From assembly GCA_023265355.1 (NCBI GenBank), contig JAHFTZ010000101.1, positions 1,323 to 7,608 of the forward strand: a DNA stretch of 6,286 bases, read 5' to 3'. Numbering within the stretch: position 1 is the stretch's first letter; each line of letters begins with the position of its first letter. The DNA is from Terriglobus sp. GTDB taxonomy: Bacteria > Acidobacteriota > Terriglobia > Terriglobales > Acidobacteriaceae. The translations under genes were made by a program, and so were the position numbers. Below are positions 1 through 6,012 of this stretch, in pieces. Below the pieces are notes generated by a model that saw nothing but the letters and a program-made list of their open reading frames with translations, ran no database searches and was not told the origin of the DNA.

Positions 1-18
1 CACCGTAAACACGAGCAT
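1..18 (-). CDS. Possible start of a further operon gene, cut by the window edge
   Basis: An ATG at 18..16 (minus strand) lies five bases after the stop codon of the small membrane protein gene and opens a frame of six codons (MLVFTV) before the window ends. A purine-rich stretch (AAGAAAG) precedes it, but it is a weak ribosome binding site and overlaps the previous stop. The tight spacing fits the head-to-tail gene arrangement upstream. Six residues cannot identify a protein, so no function is proposed, and the ATG may be chance. Confidence 0.22.
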
Positions 19-23
19 CTTTC

Positions 24-431
24 TTAGATGCGGCGCGTCCGCAGGCTGGACACGATGGCTGCAAAGGCGAACAGTAGCCACGACAGCGGCGGCACCATCA
101 CAAAGACAAGGCCGGTCTTCGTCCGTGGCGGATGCAGCGCCACCATGCTGTAGAGCGTCAGCGCAAACACCGTCACCACCAACGACAGCCAGCAGAGCGT
201 CCGGCGCGCCTCAACAGACCACTCCTTCGCCCGCGTATGCGCGATCAGCAAAGCCACAAACGGAGCCGCCACCCACAGCGAAAACATCGTCTGCAAAAGA
301 TGCGACGGAGTATTTCGCCCCACATAAATCACCAGCCCCAGCGCACCGATCAGGCCAACCTCCGCCGCTATCAGGCCCAGCTTGTCCAGCGGATCGCGCT
401 TACTTTTCTGAGAGACCTTCTTCGACTTCAC
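24..431 (-). CDS. Small four-helix membrane protein of unknown function
   Basis: This 135-residue protein has a strongly basic N-terminus (KSKKVSQKSKR). Four hydrophobic segments follow at about residues 17-37, 46-65, 78-98 and 107-128, and the C-terminus is basic (SSLRTRRI). The positive-inside rule would put both ends in the cytoplasm. No catalytic motif or known domain is visible and I do not recognise the family. The start is GTG: there is no nearby ATG in frame, and a good GGAAGG ribosome binding site (440-445) stands eight bases before it. The gene begins 33 bases after the alr stop and is probably co-transcribed with alr. Being real is likely, from the start signal, the coherent membrane topology and the operon position; the function is open. 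Confidence 0.75.
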   Translation of the reverse strand: MKSKKVSQKSKRDPLDKLGLIAAEVGLIGALGLVIYVGRNTPSHLLQTMFSLWVAAPFVALLIAHTRAKEWSVEARRTLCWLSLVVTVFALTLYSMVALHPPRTKTGLVFVMVPPLSWLLFAFAAIVSSLRTRRI

Positions 432-464
432 CTGCCCTGCCTTCCAGCCTTACAATGAATAAAC

Positions 465-1658
465 TTACTCCACAATCACACGCGGAACCCGCTCCGAGAT
501 ACCGCAGAGGATCTCGTAAGGAATCGTCTCTGCCCAGCGCGCATGCTCTTCCGCGCCGATGCGCTCCGCACCCTGCGCACCGATCAGCACTGCCTCTTCG
601 CCAATCTCCACGCCAGGAATCTCCGTCACATCCACTATCGTCAGGTCCATAGAAACCCGCCCCACCACCGCTGCGCGTCTTCCGTGCAGCAGTACCGCAC
701 CCGCAGGCCAGGAGAGCTCGCGCCGCAACCCGTCCGCATATCCCACAGGCAGCAGCGCAAGACGCATCTCCTTCACCGCAGTGAACGTTCCTCCGTATCC
801 AACTTGATCGCCCACCTGCACCTCGCGCAGCGAGACAACACGCGTCTTCCACGTCATCACCGGCTCCGGATGCAGCTCCGGCGCGCCGCCCTCAAGCTCC
901 AGCGCATAGCCATAGAGCGCAAGGCCTGCCCGCGTCATCGGCGTAGCGCCAAGCCCCTCCGCAAGCGCGCGCAACTGCGGCATCACCACACCGCAGTCCA
1001 CCGCAGAGGTGTTGCCCACATGCACCAGCGCAGGCCGTATGCCAGCCTCGCGCACCTGTTCCAACGCAGCGGCGAAGCGCATCATCTGCGACTCCGTCTG
1101 CTCTCCATGAGCAATCTCCGCAGAAGCAAGGTGCGACATCACACCCTCCAGCTTCAACCGCGACTCCGGCCCAAACCGCCGCAGCAGCGCTGCCATCTGC
1201 GCGCCCGGCACCACCCCCTGCCGCGCCATGCCTGTATCTACTTCAACATGCACAGCCACATCGCGCAGGCCGAGCCTCTTCGCCTCGGCCTCCATCAGGT
1301 CCAGGTGATACGGCTCCCACACCACCGGCGTCAGGGCATAGCGAACCGCCGTTTCCGCTTCGCCCGCCCACACGCCGCACATCACCAGAACGCGCGGCAC
1401 CACGCCCTGCGGCAGGATGCCGAGCGCCTGCCGCACGCGCACGCCCTCTTCCACGCTCGTCACGCCAAGCCACTTCGCCCCCGCCGCAGCCAGCACCGGC
1501 GCGCACTCCGCCGCTCCGTGCCCGTAGCCATCCGCCTTCACAACCGCCAGCACGTCCACACCCGCCGTTGCCTGTACCGCCCGCAGATTCCGCGTCAGCT
1601 TCGAAGCGGAAACCTCCGCCCACACCGGGCGAATCGCATTCGTCACCACTTCCCTCAT
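465..1658 (-). CDS. alr: Alanine racemase (PLP-dependent)
   Basis: This enzyme interconverts L- and D-alanine in the cytoplasm and supplies D-alanine for peptidoglycan. Its 397 residues are slightly longer than the usual 360-390. The N-terminal TIM-barrel holds the PLP-binding lysine, K41, in the motif AVVKADGYGHG. Other family landmarks follow: DTGMARQG (141-148), MSHLASA (174-180), HVGNTSA (213-219) and RAGLALYG (243-250). The C-terminal beta domain carries the second catalytic base, Tyr288, in VGYGGTF, then PVGYADG (304-310) and VSMDLTIVDVT (335-345). All expected catalytic positions are present, so it should be active. The start ATG overlaps the stop of the WYL regulator gene as ATGA (1655-1658). 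No strong ribosome binding site is seen, so translational coupling is likely. Bacteria may have either a biosynthetic (alr) or a catabolic (dadX) paralogue; proximity to dnaB favours alr. Confidence 0.96.
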   Translation of the reverse strand: MREVVTNAIRPVWAEVSASKLTRNLRAVQATAGVDVLAVVKADGYGHGAAECAPVLAAAGAKWLGVTSVEEGVRVRQALGILPQGVVPRVLVMCGVWAGEAETAVRYALTPVVWEPYHLDLMEAEAKRLGLRDVAVHVEVDTGMARQGVVPGAQMAALLRRFGPESRLKLEGVMSHLASAEIAHGEQTESQMMRFAAALEQVREAGIRPALVHVGNTSAVDCGVVMPQLRALAEGLGATPMTRAGLALYGYALELEGGAPELHPEPVMTWKTRVVSLREVQVGDQVGYGGTFTAVKEMRLALLPVGYADGLRRELSWPAGAVLLHGRRAAVVGRVSMDLTIVDVTEIPGVEIGEEAVLIGAQGAERIGAEEHARWAETIPYEILCGISERVPRVIVE

Positions 1659-2365
1659 CGCATCAGGCCCATCTTCTTCACTTCCTTCTCCGGCACAACA
1701 GACCGCATGTAATCTTTCAGCCTCTGCCCTCGTTTGGGCGTGAAAACCTCGTCGAGCACAACCACCTCGCTCATGCGGTCCAGGCGAAAATTGCGAAAGT
1801 CCTCGCGCTTCTCACACCACGCCGCCAGCGTCCAGACGCCGCCCCAGAAGACAAGAGCGAGCGGCCAGACGCGCCTGCTCGTCACCGCGCCGTCCAGCTT
1901 CTCGTAGATAAACGTCGCAATATGCATCCGCACAGACGCCCCATGCAGGGCATCGATGCGCTGGCGCTGCTCCTTCGGCATCCACGAGGTAGGCGCATAC
2001 ATCTGCACCCTGTCCATCTCGGCGCGCATCGGCGCAGGAAGCACAGCCTCGATCTTGCGGAGCGCATCCTTCGCCGCCGCGCCCGTCTGCTCCCCACCCC
2101 AGGCGAAGGCCATGCGCGCGCCCAGCACCAGCGCCGTCATCTCCTCCGCCGTGAACTGCATCGGCGGCAGATCCATATCGCGACGCAGCGTATACCCCAC
2201 GCCCGCTTCGCCTTCGATCATCACGCCATTCGCCTGCAGATCCGCAATATCGCGGTAGAGCGTGCGCGTGGAAACCTCCAGCTTCGCTGCCAGCTGCGCC
2301 CCGGTCAGCATCCTTCCGGAGCGCAGCATCTGCACCACACGAAATAATCTGTCGGCTCGCCGCAT
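1655..2365 (-). CDS. YafY-type HTH-WYL transcriptional regulator
   Basis: This 236-residue protein has a winged-helix DNA-binding domain at about residues 1-60. The helix-turn-helix reads LTGAQLAAKLEVSTRTLYRD (20-39), with the typical RTLYRDI recognition helix and the wing GEAGVGYTL. A WYL domain follows at about 140-205 with the family signature RRVWPLAL and then a conserved C-terminal block: W178-T-L180, AAWCEKREDFR and FRLDRM. The tyrosine of the name-giving W-Y-L is threonine here, as in some YafY-like members. A short basic tail (residues 210-236) may be the WCX extension. WYL proteins act as transcription factors, often responding to ligands or nucleic acid; the ligand cannot be read here. 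The start has an AGGA ribosome binding site (2373-2376) seven bases upstream. It begins 19 bases after the VOC gene stop and overlaps alr by four bases, so it lies within the operon it may regulate. Confidence 0.9.
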   Translation of the reverse strand: MRRADRLFRVVQMLRSGRMLTGAQLAAKLEVSTRTLYRDIADLQANGVMIEGEAGVGYTLRRDMDLPPMQFTAEEMTALVLGARMAFAWGGEQTGAAAKDALRKIEAVLPAPMRAEMDRVQMYAPTSWMPKEQRQRIDALHGASVRMHIATFIYEKLDGAVTSRRVWPLALVFWGGVWTLAAWCEKREDFRNFRLDRMSEVVVLDEVFTPKRGQRLKDYMRSVVPEKEVKKMGLMR

Positions 2366-2384
2366 ACTGACATCCTACTGCCAT

Positions 2385-2750
2385 TTACAATCCATGAACA
2401 CCCACCAGGTTGCCCTCCGAATCCCGCATCGAAAACATCTCCCCCGGAACTCCCGGAACCGTCATCTTCGGAACAATGATGGAACCTCCTGCCTGCTTCA
2501 CGCGCGCTTCCGCCTTGCCCACATCGCCACTCAAACGCAGGTAGACCTGCGTCCCCGCCATCGAAGGCTTCTGCTCTTCGCGATAGACCAGTGACCCTTT
2601 AACAAAAGGTTCGGGCGCGGGGAAGAGCCGCATCGGATCTCCGTCGTTGTCATAAGGAATGAGCTTGACCTGCAAAACCTCTTCGTAAAACCTCTGCGCT
2701 CGGTGAAGATCTTCGGTGGGAATCTCAAACCATGTCAGTGCGTCGCTCAT
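2385..2750 (-). CDS. VOC-superfamily (glyoxalase/bleomycin-resistance fold) protein
   Basis: This is a single-copy vicinal oxygen chelate protein of 121 residues, the usual length for one pair of beta-alpha-beta-beta-beta units. The first unit starts with TWFEIPTEDLHRAQRFYEEV (6-25), the classic 'ei...D...a..FYe.v' opening. The second ends with FSMRDSEGNLVGVHGL (106-121), the typical 'DpeGN..g...' ending. The family includes glyoxalases, dioxygenases and antibiotic-binding proteins, and many members are unassigned, so no substrate is proposed. A longer reading from 2774 adds eight residues (MRLPRRRP). I reject it because the AAGGAG ribosome binding site (2758-2763) lies inside that extension, exactly seven bases before the ATG at 2750. 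The gene lies between the MFS transporter (75-base gap) and the WYL regulator (19-base gap). Confidence 0.88.
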   Translation of the reverse strand: MSDALTWFEIPTEDLHRAQRFYEEVLQVKLIPYDNDGDPMRLFPAPEPFVKGSLVYREEQKPSMAGTQVYLRLSGDVGKAEARVKQAGGSIIVPKMTVPGVPGEMFSMRDSEGNLVGVHGL

Positions 2751-2757
2751 CGGTCTT

Positions 2758-2763
2758 CTCCTT
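2758..2763 (-). promoter_or_regulatory. Ribosome binding site that fixes the VOC gene start
   Basis: The minus-strand sequence AAGGAG is a near-perfect Shine-Dalgarno element, seven bases before the ATG at 2750..2748. It decides between that ATG and the upstream in-frame ATG at 2774. Confidence 0.8.
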
Positions 2764-2799
2764 GGAAGCCGCATCTTTCACGGCTACAGAAAAGAGACT

Positions 2800-2821
2800 A
2801 CTGACACCATGCTGACACCAT
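2800..2821. repeat. Two tandem 11-bp repeats (RCTGACACCAT) upstream of the VOC gene
   Basis: ACTGACACCAT (2800-2810) and GCTGACACCAT (2811-2821) are adjacent and differ only in the first base. Their 11-bp period is about one helical turn. A third, related copy (ACTGACATCCT, 2366-2376) lies in the gap before the WYL regulator. Placement in the two gaps around the VOC gene suggests an operator, possibly for the neighbouring WYL regulator; that is inference only. Confidence 0.4.
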
Positions 2822-2830
2822 CCTGTCAGC
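2811..2830. other. Hairpin spanning the stop codon of the MFS gene
   Basis: GCTGACA (2811-2817) and TGTCAGC (2824-2830) form a perfect 7-bp inverted repeat around the six-base loop CCATCC. The MFS stop codon (2826-2828) lies in one arm. On the minus strand no run of T follows directly (only a TCTCTTTT stretch further on), so it is a poor intrinsic terminator. It could be a partial terminator, an mRNA 3' stabiliser, or an operator palindrome overlapping the tandem repeats. Confidence 0.4.
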
Positions 2831-4034
2831 AGGCTTTCGCTCTCTTGTCGACGAAAGAGACCAGCGCAAGAACACTCACACCCACGCAGATGCTCACCAC
2901 ACCCTCCGCCAGCAGCAGACCACGCGCGCCCGCCACGCGATACGCATGCCCATCGCTGAGCACCATTGTCTCAATGGCCACATTGCAGGCAGCCATCAGC
3001 ATGGCGTAGAGCGTGGCGCTCAAAGGGTTATCGCGCCCGATCAGCTGAAAGGCCAACGCACTCGCCGCAACATAGTTCACGCCGCCCAGCAGCGCATACA
3101 GGCTGACGCCCACAAAGAAAATCCACCAGAGACGAGGCCCAAACACCATGCCCAACGTGGCGATGGAAGAAAGCACACCCGCCCCCACAAACAGCCAGCG
3201 GCGGTCGTAACGAGACGACAACCACCCTCCCAGCACCGCCCCAACGCTGGAGAGAATCGCCACACCCACGCCCGTAATCCACGCCGTCCGCCCCGGAGGC
3301 GCACCGAAATCCGCACCCATGCCACCGAAGTAATTTGTCGCAGCGAACGTAGCCGCAGGCGCAAGAAAGACCAGAAATCCCAACGCATAGTGCGGCTGCC
3401 GCACCACCCTCCAGAGATCGCGGAGGACGGTACGCATCGCCTCTGCAACGCGCCGTGGTTGCCGTACCTCATGACGCGCAAGCAGCAAAATGCAAGGCGG
3501 CAGAAGCATCTCCAGAACACCCACACCAGCCGCCCCCACGCGCGGCAGACGCGTCACGGCAACCACTATCAGCGTTCCGCCCGCCATGCCTCCGAGGTAA
3601 GCAATGTTCAGCCACATCCCCGCAGCCGCCAGCCGCCTCTCGTCCACAAGATTCGGCACCATGCCGCCAATGGTCGAACCGTACATCTGCACAGACAGAT
3701 ACCCCAGCGTCAGCGCAGCGGTAAGCAAAGCGCGTCCATGCGGGCTCGCCACAGCCGCATCCAACCCCAGCACGGCACAGGCGAGACAGACCGCCGCAAC
3801 GCAGGCCAGCACCCACGCCCACACCCTGCGCGGAAGGCCGCAGTCCACCAGCGGCGTCAAAAGAAAGCTGAGAAAGCTGGGAAGCAGAACAACAAACGTA
3901 ATACTCGCAACACGATCCAGCGCCAACCCGCGTTGCGTGAGCAGCAACGGCAGCGCCGCCGCTACAAATCCATTGAACAACCCGAATGGAAGGTAGGCCA
4001 CACCCACCATCCATGCTCGGAACTCGCGCGTCAT
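2826..4034 (-). CDS. Major facilitator superfamily transporter, substrate unknown
   Basis: This 402-residue integral membrane protein has twelve predicted helices in the MFS 6+6 arrangement. Approximate positions are 8-31, 43-63, 71-91, 102-124, 140-160, 167-186, 217-237, 251-271, 280-299, 302-328, 340-359 and 372-395. A basic cytoplasmic loop (about 187-213, RHEVRQPRRVAEAMRTVLRD) separates the two halves. No substrate motif is evident. The overall pattern (N-terminal YLPFGLFNGFVAAALPLLL, late DGHAYRVAGARGLLLAE) recalls the AmpG/acetyl-CoA transporter branch, but the similarity is too loose to name the cargo. It begins 12 bases after the dnaB stop, with no clear ribosome binding site before the ATG at 4034, so translation may be coupled to dnaB. 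Met9 (4010) is a possible but no better start. Confidence 0.85.
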   Translation of the reverse strand: MTREFRAWMVGVAYLPFGLFNGFVAAALPLLLTQRGLALDRVASITFVVLLPSFLSFLLTPLVDCGLPRRVWAWVLACVAAVCLACAVLGLDAAVASPHGRALLTAALTLGYLSVQMYGSTIGGMVPNLVDERRLAAAGMWLNIAYLGGMAGGTLIVVAVTRLPRVGAAGVGVLEMLLPPCILLLARHEVRQPRRVAEAMRTVLRDLWRVVRQPHYALGFLVFLAPAATFAATNYFGGMGADFGAPPGRTAWITGVGVAILSSVGAVLGGWLSSRYDRRWLFVGAGVLSSIATLGMVFGPRLWWIFFVGVSLYALLGGVNYVAASALAFQLIGRDNPLSATLYAMLMAACNVAIETMVLSDGHAYRVAGARGLLLAEGVVSICVGVSVLALVSFVDKRAKAC

Positions 4035-4046
4035 GCAGGGGGCAGG

Positions 4047-5441
4047 CTAGTAGCCCGCATAATCGTCCCCGCCTGCTCCCAACGGATTCTCGAAACGCGT
4101 AAAGTCCGCGATATAGGCCAACTGCACCGACCCCGTGGGACCGTTACGCTGCTTGGCGATGATGATCTCCGCCTTGCCCTTCAGATCTTCATTCTCGCGG
4201 TCGTAGTACTCCTCGCGATGGATGAAGCAGACCACGTCGGCGTCCTGCTCGATCGATCCCGACTCACGCAGATCCGAGAGCAGCGGCTTCTTATCGCCCG
4301 CGCGCTGTTCACTGCCACGGGAAAGCTGCGACAGCGCTACCACCGGTACGCCCAGCTCCTTCGCCAGCGCCTTCAGGCCACGCGAGATCGCCGAAACCTC
4401 CTGCGTACGGTTCTCGAAGCGCCCCTTACCGCCACCTCCCGCTGCACCCGCCGTCATCAGCTGCAGATAATCGACCACGATCAGGTCGATGCCGCCCTCC
4501 TGCTGCTTCAGGCGTCGCGCCTTCGCGCGCATTTCGGCCAACGCAATGCCCGGCGTGTCGTCGATATAGATCTTCGATCCCACCAGCCGCTCCAGCGCAT
4601 TCACCAGCTTGCCGCGGTCATCCTTCGCGATAAAGCCCTGCTGAATCTTGCGCGCACCCACCATCGCCTCAGAAGCCAGCATACGTCGAAGCAGCGACTC
4701 CTTCGACATTTCCAGCGAGAAGACCGCCACAATCTTGTTCCCGCGTAGCGCCGCGTTCTGCGCAATGTTGATCGCCCACGCCGTCTTTCCCATAGAAGGA
4801 CGCGCTGCGATGATCGTCAGTTCGCCGGGCTGCAGACCGCTCGTCATGCGGTCGAACTCCGTATAAAACGTCTGCAGGCCTGTGACCTCCTGGCCCTGCT
4901 CCATCAGTTCGTCGATGGAACCGAAGCTCTCCGAGACAATCGAACCCACATCAGAAAGCCCGCGCCGTACCGCACCCTCCGAGATCTCCAGCAGCCGAGA
5001 CTCCAGATCGTTCAGCAGACCGAGGGACTGCTCACTCTGATCGGCCGCGCGGTTCAGACCCTCTTCGCAAACCTTCATCACGTTGCGCAGGATGCTCTTG
5101 TCCTTCACAATCTGGACGTAGTTCTCAATCGCCAGATGACGCGGCAACCCTTCCTGCAACGAAGCCAGGTAAGACTGATTCCCGACCGCCTCCAGCTCCT
5201 TCTTGGTCTTCAGCGCATCGGCCACCGTCACCGCATCGATGGCGTATCCCAACTCCACCAGTTCAAGGATCACGACATAGATCCGCCGATGCGAGTCCAC
5301 CGAAAAATCTTCCGGGTGCAGCTTCGCCGTCGCGTCCACCACGGCAACCGGGTCCGTCAGCATCGCGCCCAGAATCACGCGCTCTGTATGCAGCGATGCG
5401 GGTAGACCGTCTTTTTCGAGAATCTGGAGAAATGTCGCCAT
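4047..5441 (-). CDS. dnaB: Replicative DNA helicase DnaB
   Basis: DnaB is the hexameric 5'-3' helicase that unwinds DNA at the replication fork and works with primase. This protein has 464 residues, normal for the family. The N-terminal primase-interacting domain covers about residues 14-115 (ASLHTERVILGAMLTDP, HRRIYVVILEL, YAIDAVTVADAL). After a linker, the RecA-like domain starts near 185 (TGLQTFYTEFDRMTSGLQPG). It contains Walker A ARPSMGKT (213-220), SLEMS with the catalytic glutamate E244, Walker B LIVVDYLQLM (320-329), LSQLSRGSEQR (370-380), RESGSIEQDADVV (392-404) and the arginine-finger region KQRNGPTG (430-437). A short glycine-rich stretch (AGAAGGGGKGR, 331-341) sits in the loop after Walker B; there is no intein. 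A GGAAGG ribosome binding site (5448-5453) lies six bases before the ATG. dnaB is the first gene of the minus-strand series. Confidence 0.97.
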   Translation of the reverse strand: MATFLQILEKDGLPASLHTERVILGAMLTDPVAVVDATAKLHPEDFSVDSHRRIYVVILELVELGYAIDAVTVADALKTKKELEAVGNQSYLASLQEGLPRHLAIENYVQIVKDKSILRNVMKVCEEGLNRAADQSEQSLGLLNDLESRLLEISEGAVRRGLSDVGSIVSESFGSIDELMEQGQEVTGLQTFYTEFDRMTSGLQPGELTIIAARPSMGKTAWAINIAQNAALRGNKIVAVFSLEMSKESLLRRMLASEAMVGARKIQQGFIAKDDRGKLVNALERLVGSKIYIDDTPGIALAEMRAKARRLKQQEGGIDLIVVDYLQLMTAGAAGGGGKGRFENRTQEVSAISRGLKALAKELGVPVVALSQLSRGSEQRAGDKKPLLSDLRESGSIEQDADVVCFIHREEYYDRENEDLKGKAEIIIAKQRNGPTGSVQLAYIADFTRFENPLGAGGDDYAGY

Positions 5442-5481
5442 GGGAGCCCTTCCGATCTCTTACAGAATAAGCCTGATCCTC

Positions 5482-5495
5482 CAGGGAGATCCCTG
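5482..5495. promoter_or_regulatory. Palindrome in the dnaB / DUF5076-like divergent region
   Basis: CAGGGA (5482-5487) and TCCCTG (5490-5495) form a perfect 6-bp inverted repeat around a GA centre. It lies 40 bases before the dnaB start and 65 before the plus-strand start, in the only divergent intergenic region (5442-5560), which must hold both promoters. It could be an operator. I could not place convincing -35/-10 pairs on either strand; TATTCT (minus strand, near 5465-5470) and GATAAG (plus strand, near 5507-5512) are only weak -10 candidates. Confidence 0.35.
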
Positions 5496-5548
5496 TGAAC
5501 TTCTCGGATAAGGTAGTCACCTCCGTGGACTTCGGGAGACAATCATCA

Positions 5549-5554
5549 AGAGGA
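5549..5554 (+). promoter_or_regulatory. Ribosome binding site that fixes the start of the DUF5076-like gene
   Basis: AGAGGA lies six bases before the ATG at 5561. The upstream in-frame ATG at 5495 has no such element and sits at the edge of the palindrome, so the shorter protein is preferred. Confidence 0.7.
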
Positions 5555-5560
5555 ATCACC

Positions 5561-5851
5561 ATGTCCGCCAAAGAACAACTCCAGATCCCCGCCGCCGCCC
5601 AGCGCGACCCGCGCTCTCTCGAAGTCCTCCGCGTCTGGATTGCGGAGCAGGACCAGCACGTCGCCCTCGCCTTCGGCATGTGGGAAGACCCCGCCGACTG
5701 GGGCACCCTCCTCGCCGATCTCGCCCGCCACATCGCCAACGCGCACGCCGAGCAGGATCGCCACGTCAACACCGACGAGTTCCTCGACCGCCTGCGCGAA
5801 GGCTTCGACCACGACCTCGACGGCGCAGGCGACCAAAGAGGGCCGAACTAG
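5561..5851 (+). CDS. Small soluble protein resembling DUF5076 family
   Basis: This acidic 96-residue protein lacks a signal peptide or membrane segment. Its core reads VLRVWIAEQDQHVALAFGMW (22-41), then EDPADWGTLLADLARHIANA (42-61), EFLDRLREGFDHDLD (73-87) and a polar tail. This 'LRVWI...QHV.L....WEDP..WG..L.DLARH.A.A' pattern matches what I remember of DUF5076, a family of about 100-residue proteins with no established function; the match is from memory, not a search. A reading from 5495 would add 22 residues but has no ribosome binding site and covers the regulatory palindrome. The gene is transcribed away from dnaB. The strong ribosome binding site and in-family length make it a convincing gene. 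A 9-bp hairpin follows 20 bases after its stop. Confidence 0.82.
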   Translation: MSAKEQLQIPAAAQRDPRSLEVLRVWIAEQDQHVALAFGMWEDPADWGTLLADLARHIANAHAEQDRHVNTDEFLDRLREGFDHDLDGAGDQRGPN

Positions 5852-5870
5852 GAATTGTAGGTCTGGTCGA

Positions 5871-5893
5871 GTAGCTGCACCATCTGCAGCTGC
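5871..5893 (+). terminator. Hairpin downstream of the DUF5076-like gene, possible terminator
   Basis: AGCTGCA (5873-5879) and TGCAGCT (5885-5891) pair perfectly around the five-base loop CCATC. One G-U and one G-C pair extend the stem to nine (5871-5893). It lies 20 bases after the stop codon, where a terminator is expected. No T-run follows on either strand, so it is not a canonical intrinsic terminator; it could work with Rho or protect the 3' end. Confidence 0.4.
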
Positions 5894-5925
5894 CACATCG
5901 AAACGAACACAGACCCGTGGGACAG

Positions 5926-5985
5926 TTGATCCGTGGTTTCCCCCGCAAGCTGGGTTTAGGTCGAACCCAGCTCGACACGGTTCAG
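5926..5985. ncRNA. Candidate structured RNA element, two stacked helices
   Basis: The inner helix is a perfect 9-bp repeat, AGCTGGGTT (5948-5956) with AACCCAGCT (5964-5972), closed by the seven-base loop TAGGTCG. Outside it, 5926-5935 (TTGATCCGTG) pairs with 5976-5985 (CACGGTTCAG) in nine of ten positions, with one T-T mismatch and one G-U pair. An asymmetric internal loop (5936-5947 against 5973-5975) joins the two. This is more pairing than I would expect by chance in 60 bases. It lies in non-coding DNA, and the strand cannot be decided. It does not fold as a tRNA. It could be a small RNA, a leader element of the following gene, or a protein- or recombinase-binding site. Confidence 0.4.
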
Positions 5986-6012
5986 GAACGACCGGAGGTC
6001 AGTTGTAGAAAT

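Noticed and set aside
543..2347. Long plus-strand open frames opposite alr and the WYL regulator (543-1712 and 1568-2347)
   Set aside because: They are antisense to alr and the regulator, with Arg/His-rich low-complexity products and no sensible start signals.
2751..2774. Eight-residue N-terminal extension of the VOC protein
   Set aside because: The Shine-Dalgarno element lies within it, and the family's first strand begins just after the ATG at 2750.
4419..4451. Intein or insertion in DnaB at the glycine-rich loop
   Set aside because: The loop is only about 11 residues and the flanking motifs are continuous; DnaB has normal length.
2946..4748. A 600-codon open frame on the plus strand, opposite the MFS gene and dnaB
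   Set aside because: It is antisense to two well-identified genes; its product is extremely rich in Arg, His, Gln and Pro with no domain, which is typical of a GC-driven shadow frame.
5495..5560. Upstream in-frame start for the DUF5076-like gene
   Set aside because: It has no ribosome binding site and its sequence overlaps the palindrome, whereas the ATG at 5561 has AGAGGA at ideal spacing.
5940..5980. tRNA or tRNA-fragment attachment site
   Set aside because: The stem with a seven-base loop and the GGTCGAACCC stretch resemble a tRNA arm, but there is no acceptor stem, no proper T-loop and no cloverleaf on either strand.
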